From contig NC_049993.1 in assembly GCF_000003815.2 (NCBI RefSeq), positions 13,741,526-13,805,525 on the forward strand: a DNA stretch of 64,000 nt, given 5' to 3'. This document shows, piece by piece, positions 1 through 11,910 of the stretch (position 1 is the first letter of the stretch; the number at the start of each line of letters is the position of its first letter). This DNA comes from Branchiostoma floridae. Taxonomy: Eukaryota > Chordata > Leptocardii > Amphioxiformes > Branchiostomatidae. A program made the translations under genes and the position numbers. The notes beneath the pieces are model-generated. The model worked only from the letters and a program-made list of their open reading frames with translations, was not told where the DNA came from and ran no database searches.

Positions 1-61
1 ACAATATTGCTAGTGACAGCCATGATAGATATCTCTATAACTGTTTGTCTTGCTGTTCCAG

Positions 62-3000
62 CCTGTTACAGCTGCTGCTATCCATGGTCAACCAGTACAT
101 CGCCAGCAACCTCAGGAACAGCGATGCCTTCTTCAGGTGAGTGGGGGAGGGGGGCATCTTAGTCATCCATGCTGATCTTCATCAGATGCATAGGGGAGGC
201 TCCCATCTCCATCTCTCTTGCTCATGGGCCACACAACACTACAGCATGGGGTAGTTCATTGGAAGTATTAAACTCCTATACTAAACTCCTCCTCATAAGT
301 GCTGAGTGCTAAGCAGAGAAAGCAGTATGCACCATCTTAAAGTCTTATGATATGACCTGGCCACACTGGGTATTAAACATAACATATGACCTTCTGGATA
401 CAAAGTAAGCACTCTACCAACAAAGTAAGCACTCTACCAACAATGACCAGTACTAGAAGGCTTAGACCATAGTTATTGGCCAAGTAGCAGATACCCTGTG
501 TACTTGATCACATAATGTAGCAAGTGGCAGGACAGAGCTGGAGGAACTGGTCACCATATGTACTATAAACATGTTTGAGTAAGAACTAACACAGTAACAG
601 TTTGTGATGGGAAATATTATGTATTTGCTTGCAAATGTTACCTTCCTAGTTAATGCTGTGTTTCCTCCTAGCTTGTTCCATGAGTACGGGCGGCTGGGTA
701 CCTGTGCATGTGAACACAGAACATGTTCTCCTGTAAATGTTTAACCTTACCAGTTAATACTGTGTTTCCTCCTAGCTTGTTCCACGAGTACGGGCGGCTG
801 GGTACCAGGGCATGTGAACACCTCCTCCAACAGAACATGTGTTACCTTACTAGTTAAGACTGTGTTTCCTCCTAGCCTGTTCCATGAGTACGGGCGTCTG
901 GGTACCAGGGCGTGTGAACACCTGCTCCAACAGAACATGTTCTCCTGTCTGGTGGGACTGCTGTTGACGGGACCACAGATTCAGCAGAGCACCGCCGGCA
1001 GCAAGTGGACACCGGGAGAGATCCCCGAGCTGTTACCGCTGCACCTCGCCCTCGCAACCACTGTTCTACACTGTGATCTGTCGTACGCGAGAAGCGAGGG
1101 TGAGGGAACATCATCTTCGATACTGCTTAACCCACAAATTGGATTATTAGCAGCTGCGCAATGGCCAATATTAGTGCATGTGTAAAAAAAACGGTAATAA
1201 TGGAAAGAACATGGACATGTACAAAGACAGGACATGTGTAAATTAGTGATATTACAACACACATATTTACATATGTACAATGGACCTGGAGTGTGTAACT
1301 CAGTGCAACAAAGCCCATCCCAGTTCAGTTTTGAACTGACCTGGAGAGGGACTCTGCCTCCGCCCACTAGGCTCAAGTTCATTCCACTCCAAACATGTGC
1401 TTGTTGATGTATTTTCTGGCTTGGTAATAGAAAGCATATATTGTAGAAGACAGAAAGAAAAGTACTTAGAGACATGTATTGATAGATTAGTGTGTGTGTG
1501 TGTGTCACATGTCACATGTGTGTTCCTAAGCTCTGCCATTTCTTTCAGATTCAGGAGACACCCTGCCCCCCAGGCCCACCAGTATAGTAGCACCAGAACA
1601 GTACATCAAGGCTCCTGTAGCTGTGCAGGCCTGCATATCAGGGGAGCAGGCCACAGCCTACGTCAATGAGGTAAAAAAGCAGTCATTTTATTTTCATGGT
1701 TTTTGAAGTAACCTCTCCTCAAATTCATACCACCGTATGTTTCTCTTCTATGGCTACTTTGCTACGGAATTGTTTCAACTGCTGTTGTAACAATTTTGTT
1801 CAAGGACATCAAATTTTCTCGTTCTCTGTTTTCATGGGTGGGTATGACACACACTTTATAAATAAAATATGACACAGTGTATTCCACCTCACCCTCAGAC
1901 TCAGCCCTTCCACATGTCAGATCACCCTCCAACCATTGTGCGATCCGACCCGCGGTCGGGCTGATACCTTGGGTGATACGGAATACGTTGTGTTGTATTC
2001 TATATTTACAGTGCCAACAGCTCTTGGAATTATCAGAAGTGTACAGCCCTTGTACATAATGATCTTGACAGCTATGACTATGAGACTGGTTCTGTTCCCA
2101 TGTGTGTGCTGTTGTAGGTTGTGTGGGTGTTCACCCAAGGCTCCACCCCTCCCTCCACTATGGTGGAGATTTGATTTTTTATTTTTTTTTATTTTATTTA
2201 TTTGCACATAAAAAAGGGCATGCATACAGTAAAGATAACTGATAGATTAAAAACCGTGCGGGAGAGAGGTAGAAGCCAAAAAGGCTTATGGGAGACCTCC
2301 TCCTAACAAACTATTGAACACAATTTCAAATGAGGTAATTGAAATGGTATACAAATAATAACATAAACATAAATGTGATAACAATTAGATGATTACTAAT
2401 AAAGCAAATTTGAAGCAAATGATTACAAATCATAAATGGGTATCAACAATTAGATGATCAACAAGTAAGGCATAGCAAATATTCCAGAAACAAAATAGAA
2501 AAACAAGGAATGTAGCAACAACAAGTACCTGAATGAACATATGTTAAATAGAGTTAATGTGTGGATATTACTTAGGGGCTGGGAGACGAGAGAAAGAAGT
2601 TTTTGATACTGCGCTTAAAATGCTGACAACTATGACTTAAACTGATTTTCCCCATGTGTGTGCTGGTGTAGGTTGTGTGGGTGTTCACCCAAGGCTCCAC
2701 TGATTTTCCCCATGTGTGTGCTGGTGTAGGTTGTGTGGGTGTTCACCCAAGGCTCCACCCCTCCCTCCACCATGGTGGAGATGCTGCTGCACTGCTGCTA
2801 CTGTAACAGGCACTTCTCCATGCTGCTGTTGGACCACCTCAAGCAGTACCTCCGTACCACCGCCACCAGCGAACTGCGAGGGCTCCTCACCACCTTACAG
2901 GAGGTACGTTTGTTTTTTGTTTGTTCTACATTACTGGCAAACTGTTTTTAGGGGTAACACCAGTTTTGTACAGTACATAAAACTGGGCTGATATGTTTTA

Positions 3001-4278
3001 TCCACTCACACCAGGATAGACCCCTTTCTTATTTCCATTAGTGTGATGGGTTCTCTTTAACATGCTTAGGGTGTGGCTCTCCTCAATGACAGGGCCTCCG
3101 GCCTTCTGTCCTATCCAGAGCTGTCTCCAGGATCCGACCCTCCATTCCAGGACAGAGATTAGCTTGTTGATATGGACAAAAATTCTGACTTTCTTGACAT
3201 GCAAATGATACAAATGTGTATTATTATCAAATGACAGATGGAACAACAAAAATCAGTAACATGGACTGCAAAACAATGAGTGGGACAGATGAAAATTTAT
3301 TTGTCCCATCCAAAAGAATGTCCCTTACCAAAGCTAGATACTCATTCTCACCTGATTTAAGAGAGGAAATAGGTTTTGAGTGCCTTTCTGAATAACACAA
3401 CATCGGGCCTGCTAGGGATTCAAACCCATGATCTTTAGATTCTAAGTCAACAACTCTAACCTTAAGACCACCCTCCCACCAGGTCCTGATGCTAGAAGAC
3501 CCCCTGCAGACAGCACGTTTAGACTCCGTCATCAAGGGAACCAACAACGACGGACTGATCGGGCTGATGCGGGGCAGCCACACCAGCGACAGTACGCGCA
3601 CCTACCAGTGCGTGAAGTTTCTGGTACACCTGGCCAACAAGAGCCACCCGGCAAAGGAGTTCCTGTTGGAGGTGTCATCAGGGTGGAAGTGGGCAGTGTC
3701 GTGGCTACAGAAGAAGATGCAGGTGAGAGAACACACCTGTTTGGATGTGTTCAACAAAAGTAACAATGTTAAGTCAGAAATAACTATATCTGTTGAGAAG
3801 CTATCAATCAGGTACAATGTCTAATGTTGCTGTCTTTGTGTAACTAGTCCTTCGGAGGCTAACACCAACAGTCTTGACTTATTTGTACATGTATCTCCTG
3901 TTTTGTGTATGATAAATCAACATTTATGTATAACCTAAAGCTGGGTGTAAATTTTAAAGGAGTAATTTATTTTCGGCAATGTCAAAGCTCAAACTGTTTA
4001 TCTGCTTTAGAGAATGACCACAAAACTCTTTAACTTTTTCTTCACCCCTCGTCTTAGCATGAGGCAGGGATAAGTATAACCCTTTCCTTGTTCCCCTTTT
4101 GTCTCAGGAACACCAGTACCGCCCCCAGCAATCCAATGTGTCCAACGAGCTGTCCAGTAGCCGCAGTTTCCAGCGTACTATGAGCGCCCAGAGCACCCTG
4201 GCTGAGGCTACGGCACTGCTGTCTGAGCTGCAACCAGACGGTGTCAGCCAAGTTGAGGACCAGCTAGATCTGGATTGA
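62..4278 (+). CDS. USP9X: USP9X/fat-facets-type ubiquitin hydrolase, C-terminal six exons (5' part outside window)
   Basis: This is the C-terminal end of a very large deubiquitinase that removes ubiquitin from substrate proteins. Exons read from splice sites and frame are 62-136, 876-1099, 1549-1670, 2730-2903, 3483-3722 and 4108-4278; all joins keep frame and give 334 residues plus TGA. Recognisable pieces are MVNQYIASNL, the FHEYGRLGTRACEHLL segment, LEDPLQTARLD, YQCVKFLVHLANK, WAVSWLQKKMQEH and the tail FQRTMSAQSTLAEATALL. The last two closely match my memory of the vertebrate USP9X C-terminus. The catalytic UCH domain lies upstream of the window and cannot be checked. The last residues (DQLDLD) and the stop run into a 20-bp minisatellite. 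Two exons have duplicated 5' edges upstream. USP24 is the main alternative paralogue. Confidence 0.85.
401..440. repeat. exact 20-bp tandem duplication in an intron
   Basis: CAAAGTAAGCACTCTACCAA is present twice with no spacer (401-420 and 421-440) in the USP9X intron. Nothing else is recognised in this intron. Confidence 0.95.
632..875 (+). repeat. tandem duplicate copies of a USP9X splice acceptor plus exon start
   Basis: The sequence TTTCCTCCTAGC followed by TGTTCCA.GAGTACGGGC occurs three times, with AG acceptors at 670-671, 774-775 and 874-875 (spacing 104 and 100 bp). The third copy runs into the full exon. Copies 1 and 2 break off after about 60-70 bp of exon. Copy 2 keeps the exon's reading frame until an in-frame TAA; copy 1 has lost about 10 bp in the middle. 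Each copy also carries the upstream intron stretch with the CTAGTTAA.ACTGTG pattern. Confidence 0.9.
2068..2758 (+). repeat. triplicated acceptor and 5' edge of the second duplicated USP9X exon
   Basis: The block with GTGTGTGCTGGTGTAG plus GTTGTGTGGGTGTTCACCCA occurs at about 2098-2167, 2643-2700 and 2701-2758. The last two are an exact 58-bp tandem duplication, and the third copy runs on into the real exon starting at 2730. The first copy reaches the ATGGTGGAGAT codons and is then cut off near 2168 by about 470 bp of unrelated AT-rich sequence. Confidence 0.9.
2168..2640. mobile_element. putative inserted element separating duplicated exon edges
   Basis: Foreign-looking AT-rich sequence begins with a T-rich stretch exactly where the first duplicated exon edge is interrupted. 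It ends just before the homologous intron sequence resumes at about 2625-2640. A leading poly-T could be the tail of an antisense retroelement. No coding capacity or family is recognised. Confidence 0.35.
3020..3480 (-). mobile_element. tRNA-derived SINE, antisense, abutting a USP9X acceptor
   Basis: Read on the minus strand, this begins with a tRNA-like head (3400-3480): an A-box-like GGTCTTAAGGTTAGAG and a B-box-like GGGTTTGAATCCC. A body follows that contains GTTAAAGAGAACCCATCACA (about 3040-3060). The same body order recurs at 44540-44900 and 46380-46650. The head ends within a few bases of the CCACCAG acceptor of the exon at 3483. Confidence 0.65.
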
Positions 4279-4700
4279 TCCAGTTCAATTTCGGCTGATC
4301 CAGTTCAATTTGGATTGATTCAGTTTCACCTTGGCTAACCTGGGTCAATCTAGACTGATCCAGTTCAAACTGGAATCGTCCGATTCTGTCTGGAATGATC
4401 CGGTTTAGTCTGGAATGGTCCAGTTCAATCTGGAATGACCTTGTGTAATCTGGACTTGTCTGGTTCAATCTGGAATGATCCAGTTCAATCAGGACTAATC
4501 CAACTCAGTTAAAAGCACCCAGATGTCATTGTCTGATCTCCAGAACCAGCTGGATCTGGTTATCATCTAAATTTTCTGGATCAATTTCCTTGATCCAGTT
4601 CAAAGCCAGCTGAATCTGGATCCTCTCTACCTTTCAGACCGATTAGATCTGGTTTCATCCAGCCAATTCAAACCAGCTGGACCTGGGTATGGCTGGATCA
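4258..4700 (+). repeat. 20-bp minisatellite across the USP9X stop codon and 3' UTR
   Basis: From 4277 there are eleven consecutive 20-bp units close to GATCCAGTTCAATCTGGAAT, to 4496, with a degenerate twelfth unit to 4516. The stop codon (4276-4278) overlaps the first unit. The preceding 19 bp, which encode the last residues, resemble a unit. Looser relatives (CCAGCTGGATCTGGTT-like) continue to about 4700. Confidence 0.9.
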
Positions 4701-6710
4701 GCCACTCTCCATTGACACAGATACTGAAACACCACTTGCCTGACCTAGTACACCTCAGTGTCAAAGCATACTTTCAAATGATGGCTCTGTTTATTTGCAC
4801 CATTTTGCATGTCTATATTTGTAAAGTTTGTCCTGGCTTGATATGGCAATACCAGCATGTTGTATAAAGTATTGAGATGTGGGAACACTTTGTTCAAATG
4901 GTCGCTTGCTTGGCTTGGGCTGGAAGTCCTGCAAACATTGTATTTATCATTGCCATGCCCAACTATGTACCTGCTTGAAGTTGCTTTTTCTTGTAATGTG
5001 TGTTGAAGCATAACTGTACATTTATTCACAGTTGTAAGCTTTGTGTTGTAACGTGTAGAAACAGGCATACACAGAAATCTAATTAGGTTGCACTAAAGGG
5101 ACTTTTCGCTAGAGGGCATTTTCTTTAGTTGAAGGCAGTTCACTCTGTTGCTGCATTCTTACATTGGAAACAGTTCTCAGGGTAAAATGTGTGCACACAT
5201 TATATTTTTAAAGGATTTAGGCACAGCGAAAGATGTTTCTGATGATGCACAGTGTTGTGTTAACGTGTATATAGTAGTACTGCCATTCTTACAACGTAAA
5301 TGAAATAGTCAACATTCGATCCAGCAGAAGTTACGTATTGTAAAATATTGCACGTGTACAAACCTCTGACTCTGGCACAAAGCGCTTGGAAACCTAGTAC
5401 TATAATACAGACGTTTGGGAAATAGTTCAAATTTCTTTGGATTCATAAGATCCATCTTAGAATCATGCACAAACTGACACTGATGATATTTTACCTAGGA
5501 TCACGTCTCCAATGGTGATCATGTCTCCAGTGGTGATCATCTCTTTTCCGTGAAACAAATGTTTTACGCATAGATTATTTTCTCAGTAACAACTTTCATC
5601 AGATTGGTGCATAAATGGATAGTGCAGTTCTTTGTCCCATGACCAAGGGGATTTATAATGTTTCAGGATCCTTCTATTACCTTCCTCAGGGCAATACTGA
5701 CTGGTTCTACTTTCTACTGCAAGGTGGATATGCAATGAGAAAAATGATGAGGGGGGATACAAACTTAGTCATGTTTGGCACTGCATTTTTCTGACTGCAG
5801 TGCCACCTAGTAGTGCAACAAAGAGCTGCACCATTCCAGACTTTTAGTACAGCTTTCTTTTTGCTTAGATCTATACAAATAGCATAGTGAATGAGCAGAC
5901 TACAGTATTCAGGGCAAATGAAATGTGCCTTACCGAAGAACACAGTTTCTTTAAAAATCACTTTAAAAAACAACTTGCTGTTTGAATAGCCAATTAACTC
6001 CGAAGTGAGAATTTTGCATTAGAAACAGTTGTCTTGTCATTTAGTGTAGATTTCTAAATAATGAGTTTTTTCTTAGCAATTCTTTGAAATGACCTGAATG
6101 TGTGATTTAACAGGCATTTTCATACTCATAGATATAGCAGCAGCTGCGTTTTGTACAGAAAGAACAACCTTTGTATTCTGACACTTTTCTGGTTTTCAAG
6201 ATTGAGGAATGCTGTAACAACTGTAAAATATGCATGTAGTTCTCAAGGGCTGATGGAAAAATTGGGGGAGGGGAAAACATCACATTACAGTGAATACAAC
6301 TCTGAACATGTACATGTATGCAGCAATACAATATGGGAAAAGGGAGACACTTTGAAAAGAGTACACCATGTCTTTCCTTAGTTATAGATACTTAGTCATT
6401 CTTACCAATGAGAACTGTTGCCTATCTAGAATATAATTCAAATCAAATTTACAAGGATGATATGATCACAATTCTAACAAATGTATCTACAAATGTGGAA
6501 ACGTATGATCATTGGGAGAAATGTTTTATTTGACTCCGCCTGTTTAAGATGATGGACAGGTGCATGTACAGTTGTATAGAGGTCCTGTTTGGACAAGAAT
6601 TTCATCCATTAATACTCCCTACTATGGAATTGGAAGATGAAAATTTTCTTTGATTCTAAATCGTTTTTACTCTATTAATCAATAAAGCATGTCTGAATAG
6701 TGAATAGTAA
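4279..6710 (+). other. probable long 3' UTR of the USP9X-like gene
   Basis: No coding potential is seen between the stop and the first good polyadenylation signal, AATAAA at 6681-6686. The base composition is AT-rich and UTR-like. The extent is inferred; a shorter transcript cannot be excluded. Confidence 0.5.
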
Positions 6711-6961
6711 ATGTGTCATGTTGATTCTTCAAGTGGCATTTACAGATACTCTGGTGAAAACAGAGAACCCCTCAACTTTTTCAATGGACTGATCCTAGAA
6801 CACTAGATGGAAGACTCAATGAATTTGTATTGTTCGTTTTCTAAAACGTTAAGAACAAAAGTGACATAACTTGTATTGGTCCCTTTGACACTTCTTGCGA
6901 TCAAGGACATTCCATAGAACGTCCTTGTTGCGATACATTGCGCAGAACAAAATTTAACAGA

Positions 6962-7083
6962 ATTTGAAAACAAAGTGCTCGAGGAGGTGCCTCGACCACG
7001 TTAAACAGCCTCATTACTCATACTTTGGGTACCTACTGGCTGCAAAATACACCAGATTATTATTATTATTATTATTATTATAA
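6962..7083 (+). mobile_element. SINE 3' fragment ending in an (ATT)n tail
   Basis: The GTGCCTCGACCACGTTAAA body followed by TGGCTGCAAAATACACCAGA and about eight ATT units matches the reverse complement of 14096-14205. The GTGCCTC.A.CA.GTTAAA core is also shared with the SINE at 58437-58730. Confidence 0.6.
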
Positions 7084-8080
7084 AATGTGTTGTGTATAAA
7101 ACCCGCCATCATCAACCATGGTTTCCTCGTCGTAGATCATTGGCTGAATGGTTAATTATATGACCAATGAACGAACACCTGACTTAATCAATCACAAGAA
7201 ATCCGCCCTCCTGATTGGCTAAGACAGGATACGATCTAACTTAATCATGTTCACCTGCTGTCAGTCATAGCGCCACGTACCAATGACATTCCTGGCATAG
7301 TTTGCTGTTTTCCTCTAGGTGGGAGAACAATAGTGGCCACTTGTAGCCCCATTGTGTGTGCGTTACGTGACACTTGTAACACTCATGACCCTACATGTAT
7401 GTCGATTCAAAATAATACATGGTTACGCGCTTAATACCACAGGCTTGCAGGATTGTCAGCCAAGAAAATATATGACGTGTGCGTCGTTTTGTACATCCCG
7501 TGGTCACTTTTAGGGTGTAACGCTAGTTTGAGTTCCATAATTTGCCTTGTCCTATTTCTTGACTTTTGCGTCAACTACTAGTATCATGAGTCGAATTCAG
7601 AACAAGGTCAAACCAAGGATTTTTTAACCTCCTTGGTCAAACATGGCTAAATTCAAAAGCAAAACGACCGAATATAAAGAAGTCATAGGAAACATACCGT
7701 ATTTTCTAACATGTATCAACAAATTTCGCATGATAATGTTGTGACCAAGTTAATTTTTACGAAAAACAATAGATTCTGTAACAAAGGCATCAGAAAAGAC
7801 AAAAATGGTTTTTAACGTCACAACAACTTGCTTGTGAGATATCAACAGTTTACCTGCTTTGGTTTGCACACCTGGCGCCAGTGGCCGACATACTAGTACC
7901 CTCCCAAAGACCGAATGGTTCCGCCCATTGCCCCGGAGCAATTTCGTGCAGCACAACAATAGTAGTGCCAGTACGCAGAACAAGACAACAATAACTGGCG
8001 ACCTTTCCCAAAGCACAAGACAGAGAGGCTACCACCCTCGATCTTGGTTAGGTGTGGTTGGCCGTTGGGACATATTCTTG
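7084..8080. other. intergenic, no gene seen
   Basis: Several CCAAT/ATTGG boxes lie at about 7138-7230 and 7280. No ORF with convincing coding character was found. The stretch separates the USP9X 3' end from the promoter at about 8.1-8.2 kb. Confidence 0.5.
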
Positions 8081-8109
8081 CCTACGTCACCCCTCGTCTG
8101 AGGGCCTCG

Positions 8110-8217
8110 TGACGTCACGACTGGATCGTCCTGTTCTTGGCCGCGGAAGTGAAGTGAGCGCCCGAGTGAGAGAGAGAGACCAGTTCATACATTTGTGGGC
8201 TCGGAAGTGTGTATATA
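8110..8217 (+). promoter_or_regulatory. CRE plus TATA promoter candidate
   Basis: A perfect CRE palindrome TGACGTCA lies at 8110-8117, with a half-site TACGTCAC near 8084 and a TATATA box at 8212-8217. A start about 30 bp downstream would fall near 8243. The unit is followed by an exon-like stretch ending in a consensus donor at 8343. Confidence 0.55.
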
Positions 8218-8242
8218 GGCCACATCTTTGCTTGCCTGCACT

Positions 8243-8342
8243 CTCAACTCTTCAGAGAGAAGGATCTAACGTGTCGCGACCTAAGAATAGTCCACAGTCT
8301 TCGGTTTGGTGCCAGAAATTCCGCGACCAGTCGAGAATTAAG
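8243..8342 (+). other. candidate non-coding first exon of the 7TM receptor gene
   Basis: The segment runs from the predicted TATA-directed start to a strong donor, AAG|GTAAGT, with GT at 8343-8344. It contains no ATG. Spliced to the acceptor at 23020-23021 it would give a short 5' UTR whose first ATG is the receptor start at 23042. Linkage to that gene rests only on strand and lack of an intervening gene. Confidence 0.4.
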
Positions 8343-10685
8343 GTAAGTGAAGCTAGCTTGCAGTTCCCTCTCTGTAATGTGGTCTAGTTCGGCAACCCGC
8401 ATAATTAAGGTACTACAAATTATGTCGTGCTGGTATCGCCAGTGCTTGCCCGCCACTATGTATTGCCATTGACCGGAGCTTCTGTTTCGTCTGTGTTTGA
8501 TCTAGATTCAAGCTACCGACAGTTTAGGAACGGCTATGCATAGACGTTACGAAAGAAGGCCAAAAAAACACAACTGGTGTTCAAAATTAGATCAGTGTGA
8601 ATTCATAGAGCTAGAGTAGAGTGAACCGACGACAAGAACTGTGTTGTAATGTACACACCCAATGTTTGGCATATCTTCTGACCCTTTGTTGCCTTTATTT
8701 ACTATTATATATACCCCTTTCATTCTCTGTCAATTAGTAATCTTGTGTTCTAGTTTATGTTTTCTGCGCTCTTTTGTCTACAAGCTACGTCCCTGCGAGC
8801 CTACCAGTGCATAATGATTCAACCCGCTTTGACCCTATATCCGCCTGCCCCCTCGCTCTCAATGGCTTTCAATTTTTCGCCTGAGAATCACAATGCCCGG
8901 TTTTATCATAAGTAGGTCCCCTGGGCGTATGTATTATTCTATTTTCCAATTTCACGGGAGGGCCTCTGTTGATTATGGGAGTCGCAAACAGAAATGTATC
9001 ACAAGGAAAGGATGCCAACGAGTTAGTCACGACTGATTCGGTTTGTTTTTGTCTATTAATTGCGGATGTGACTCAAGAGGGTGAAATTGTAATTCAGATA
9101 TTATTAAGTCTTTCATTAATTACTTCTTGGCAAGAACACCTACAGAAATTTTTACCTTTTTTTGTATCAGAAACGCGGCAAAAATGATAACCACAACACA
9201 TAACTTCTAAAATAGGCACACAATATTTCGCAGTTGTCATAAAAATCGTTTTATTAGTAATTTGCCAAGTTTGACACCATAATAGAAGGTGTACCCGTGC
9301 AACGACATTTCGGCGTAATTGCAAATGTCACATGTTGTTTATATGATACACAGTAAAACCCTTCTATAGCAAAAACCTTTGTGGTGGTTCTCTGTTATGT
9401 ATTTCGTATAACGTTCACAAGCGTACGCAATGTCATAAGCCACAAAACTAGAGCATCGGAATTATTATGCTTTAATTCTTATCGCCAAGTTTGGATAAAA
9501 ATCAAGCGATTTATGAACGATTTGTGAAGCGAAGTGTCGCTAATCGTCCCGGCACGCCCGGCATGCTGGGGTCGGCCTCCCCGCGCCCCTGGCTTTGTCA
9601 TCGTCCTCACGTCACGTGGGAACGGGACTGATCTGTTCTGAGTCTTCCCTCTGGGCAAGGTCAACACTTACAAGGCCTACTTTTCAATGCTGTTTTTGTC
9701 GTCGAGATACTAGGTGTGTTGGAATAACAGCATGTTCAAGACACCCATTCTGATTCCTTAGCCGATGTTCGGGAAGGCGAAATCGCTTTCATAGCTAGCT
9801 GCTTGAGAACCGAAGGAAGCGGTTTATAACAGACACCAGCAAAAAGTAAATCTTATTTCAGTTTTAAACCATTATTTTGACATCTGGAACGGTAGAATTT
9901 AGCATGAAAGTACGTCTGTATTAGTACATAAAACGTACTAGTGTGGCGCACGGGGGCCGGTACCGACTTCCAACCACCTGCGAAATCACGTGACACTTCG
10001 CAGTTCTTCAGCCAATGAGAGAGTGGCAATTAGCAGTGTGACCAATGAGAGAGAAGTTGCGTGTCCGTCAATGTTTTTATTTTTCTGAATAGAAGACCGG
10101 AGGACTGGTCGAAAACAGTAGATGAACAGTAGAAATTATTTACACAAACTTTAGAGATCTTTTCCAATGGAATTTTGTCAAAATATGCTAATGGTTTTGA
10201 CAGAAAATGCCGCCCTCTCCTCTCCCCTCCTTCTGTCAAGTTCAACTACCCTTGACCAGTAAGCAGGCACGTGAAGTTGAACTCGAGTTCCACTTCTGTC
10301 GACAGATGCGAGCATGTAAATAGAGAAACTCCATACCGTGGGAGAAATGCACATACCAAGTAGGGAAAACATCTACTAGGACTCTGGATTACCTTCGACA
10401 TTCTTGCTGGAGTATAATTAAGGAGTATAGCTGTCGTTCTAGGGAAGAAATCGCCCGAATTCCTCTCGGCAAAAATGCCCGACATGTTGTGGATTCTTGA
10501 GGGAGTTTAGTGTTCCCACTTCCCAGGCTTTAGCTGTATCGGACATTTATGATAGTTGATACGACATAGTGAGAGAGAAACTGAACAAATTTTGTGGATA
10601 GGAACGAAGTCAAATAAGATCGTAGTGGGATTAGAAATGGATTTTTATATTGCACTAGTAGTTTTGATAACTGTCATATAGAAAA

Positions 10686-10845
10686 TTGCAAAACACACGT
10701 GATACACAAACACACATACACATCTACACATACATGCAAACATACATACATACAAACACAAATCAATATACACTGAAACACAAAACACACGAACAAATCC
10801 ACATATACGTACCCCCCCCCCCCCCCACACACACACACATGCTAA
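10686..10845. repeat. CA/TACA microsatellite with poly-C tract
   Basis: Irregular runs of ACAC and CATA are followed by a run of about 16 C and then (CA)n. Confidence 0.95.
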
Positions 10846-11824
10846 GTTGGTCGGTTTTTTTATGGTAGTCGTCAGTGCCATTGATATCCAAACAAAACAT
10901 GTCTGAATTTAACGTGTGAATAAAAGAAGACATGTAGCTATAATTAAGCGAAGCGTGCGTAGAAGTGCCAACAAAATTATGACAGAAAACGCCATTTTCG
11001 CATGTCAGTACCTCACGGTACAAATGGGGCATGAACTCATCAATCCCATCCGTTTCTTCTGTGTCGCTGGATCAAAGGATTTCAGGGCACTTTCTAAAGA
11101 TGCAATCCTCTCCAACTCCGTCTTATGAATTATAGATGGCGCTATTTTACGCCAGCGTGTTTTGAAATTTGGCCTTTGTGTGAACCAAAGGGCGTAGATC
11201 ATGCTAGCAGATGAAATGTCCGCTATGTGACAAAAGAACCATACCGTACTGCGTTGACTGAATTATGCTCTGTTTATTGGTGATTGGTCACTGCTGTAAT
11301 TGAGTTCAAAATGTGGATTTTGATTGGTGGACGGGAAGACAGAAAGGGGAAAGGGGTTATCGTATGAAAGGAAGGGACCGAAACGGAAGGGTTCCATTTA
11401 TCATTTTGGTTGAAAAATGGCGATAAATCTCAAAAGTACATTTCTTTTCTTTTTCATATAACAGGTAACAAAGATGTAAATAATTCATGGTGCTTCAATA
11501 GAGGTGATATCAGGTCAGGGCTTTTAATATGGGTAATACAGAAATGTTCTAGAGAGGATTGTACAATGTTATCAGTTTCAGTAGTGATCCGCAATACGGC
11601 AAATGGACCGCCATTGTAGGAAGGGCAAGGTCAGGTTGAAGGTCATAGAGGGTTCAATGGCATATCCCTGATAACACCGCCACGTCAAACGATGAATCAT
11701 TTCCAAAGTTGGCTCACGAAATAAACCTATAGGGACGATTCAGCGAAGATTTTGGGGATACTTCAAAATTGCACGAAAAGGGTAACATAGACTACCACAA
11801 GAAAGTTGTTCGAACACTTATCTA

Positions 11825-11910
11825 CAAGCAGATGTAGGATCTGATTCAGTGCATAAAGAATGCCTTAAAAAACGCACGTAAAACACACAGTGGTGCACTA
11901 CATCTGCTTG
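11825..11910. mobile_element. possible small MITE with 13-bp inverted ends
   Basis: CAAGCAGATGTAG at 11825-11837 is the exact reverse complement of CTACATCTGCTTG at 11898-11910. The 60-bp interior has no coding capacity. No clear target duplication was identified. Confidence 0.45.

Noticed and set aside
3360-3475. Possible tRNA gene on the minus strand (A- and B-box-like sequences)
   Set aside because: It does not fold into a complete cloverleaf by eye and continues into a repeat body shared with other copies, so it is a SINE head.
4244-4468. Minus-strand repetitive open frame (IELDQS.LN-type units)
   Set aside because: It is the translation of the 20-bp minisatellite across the USP9X stop on the opposite strand.
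11005-11202. Minus-strand 65-residue open frame with a plausible charged segment (TELERIASLESALKSFDP)
   Set aside because: No splice signals, neighbours or recognised domain. It could be a relic of a transposon, but nothing supports a gene.
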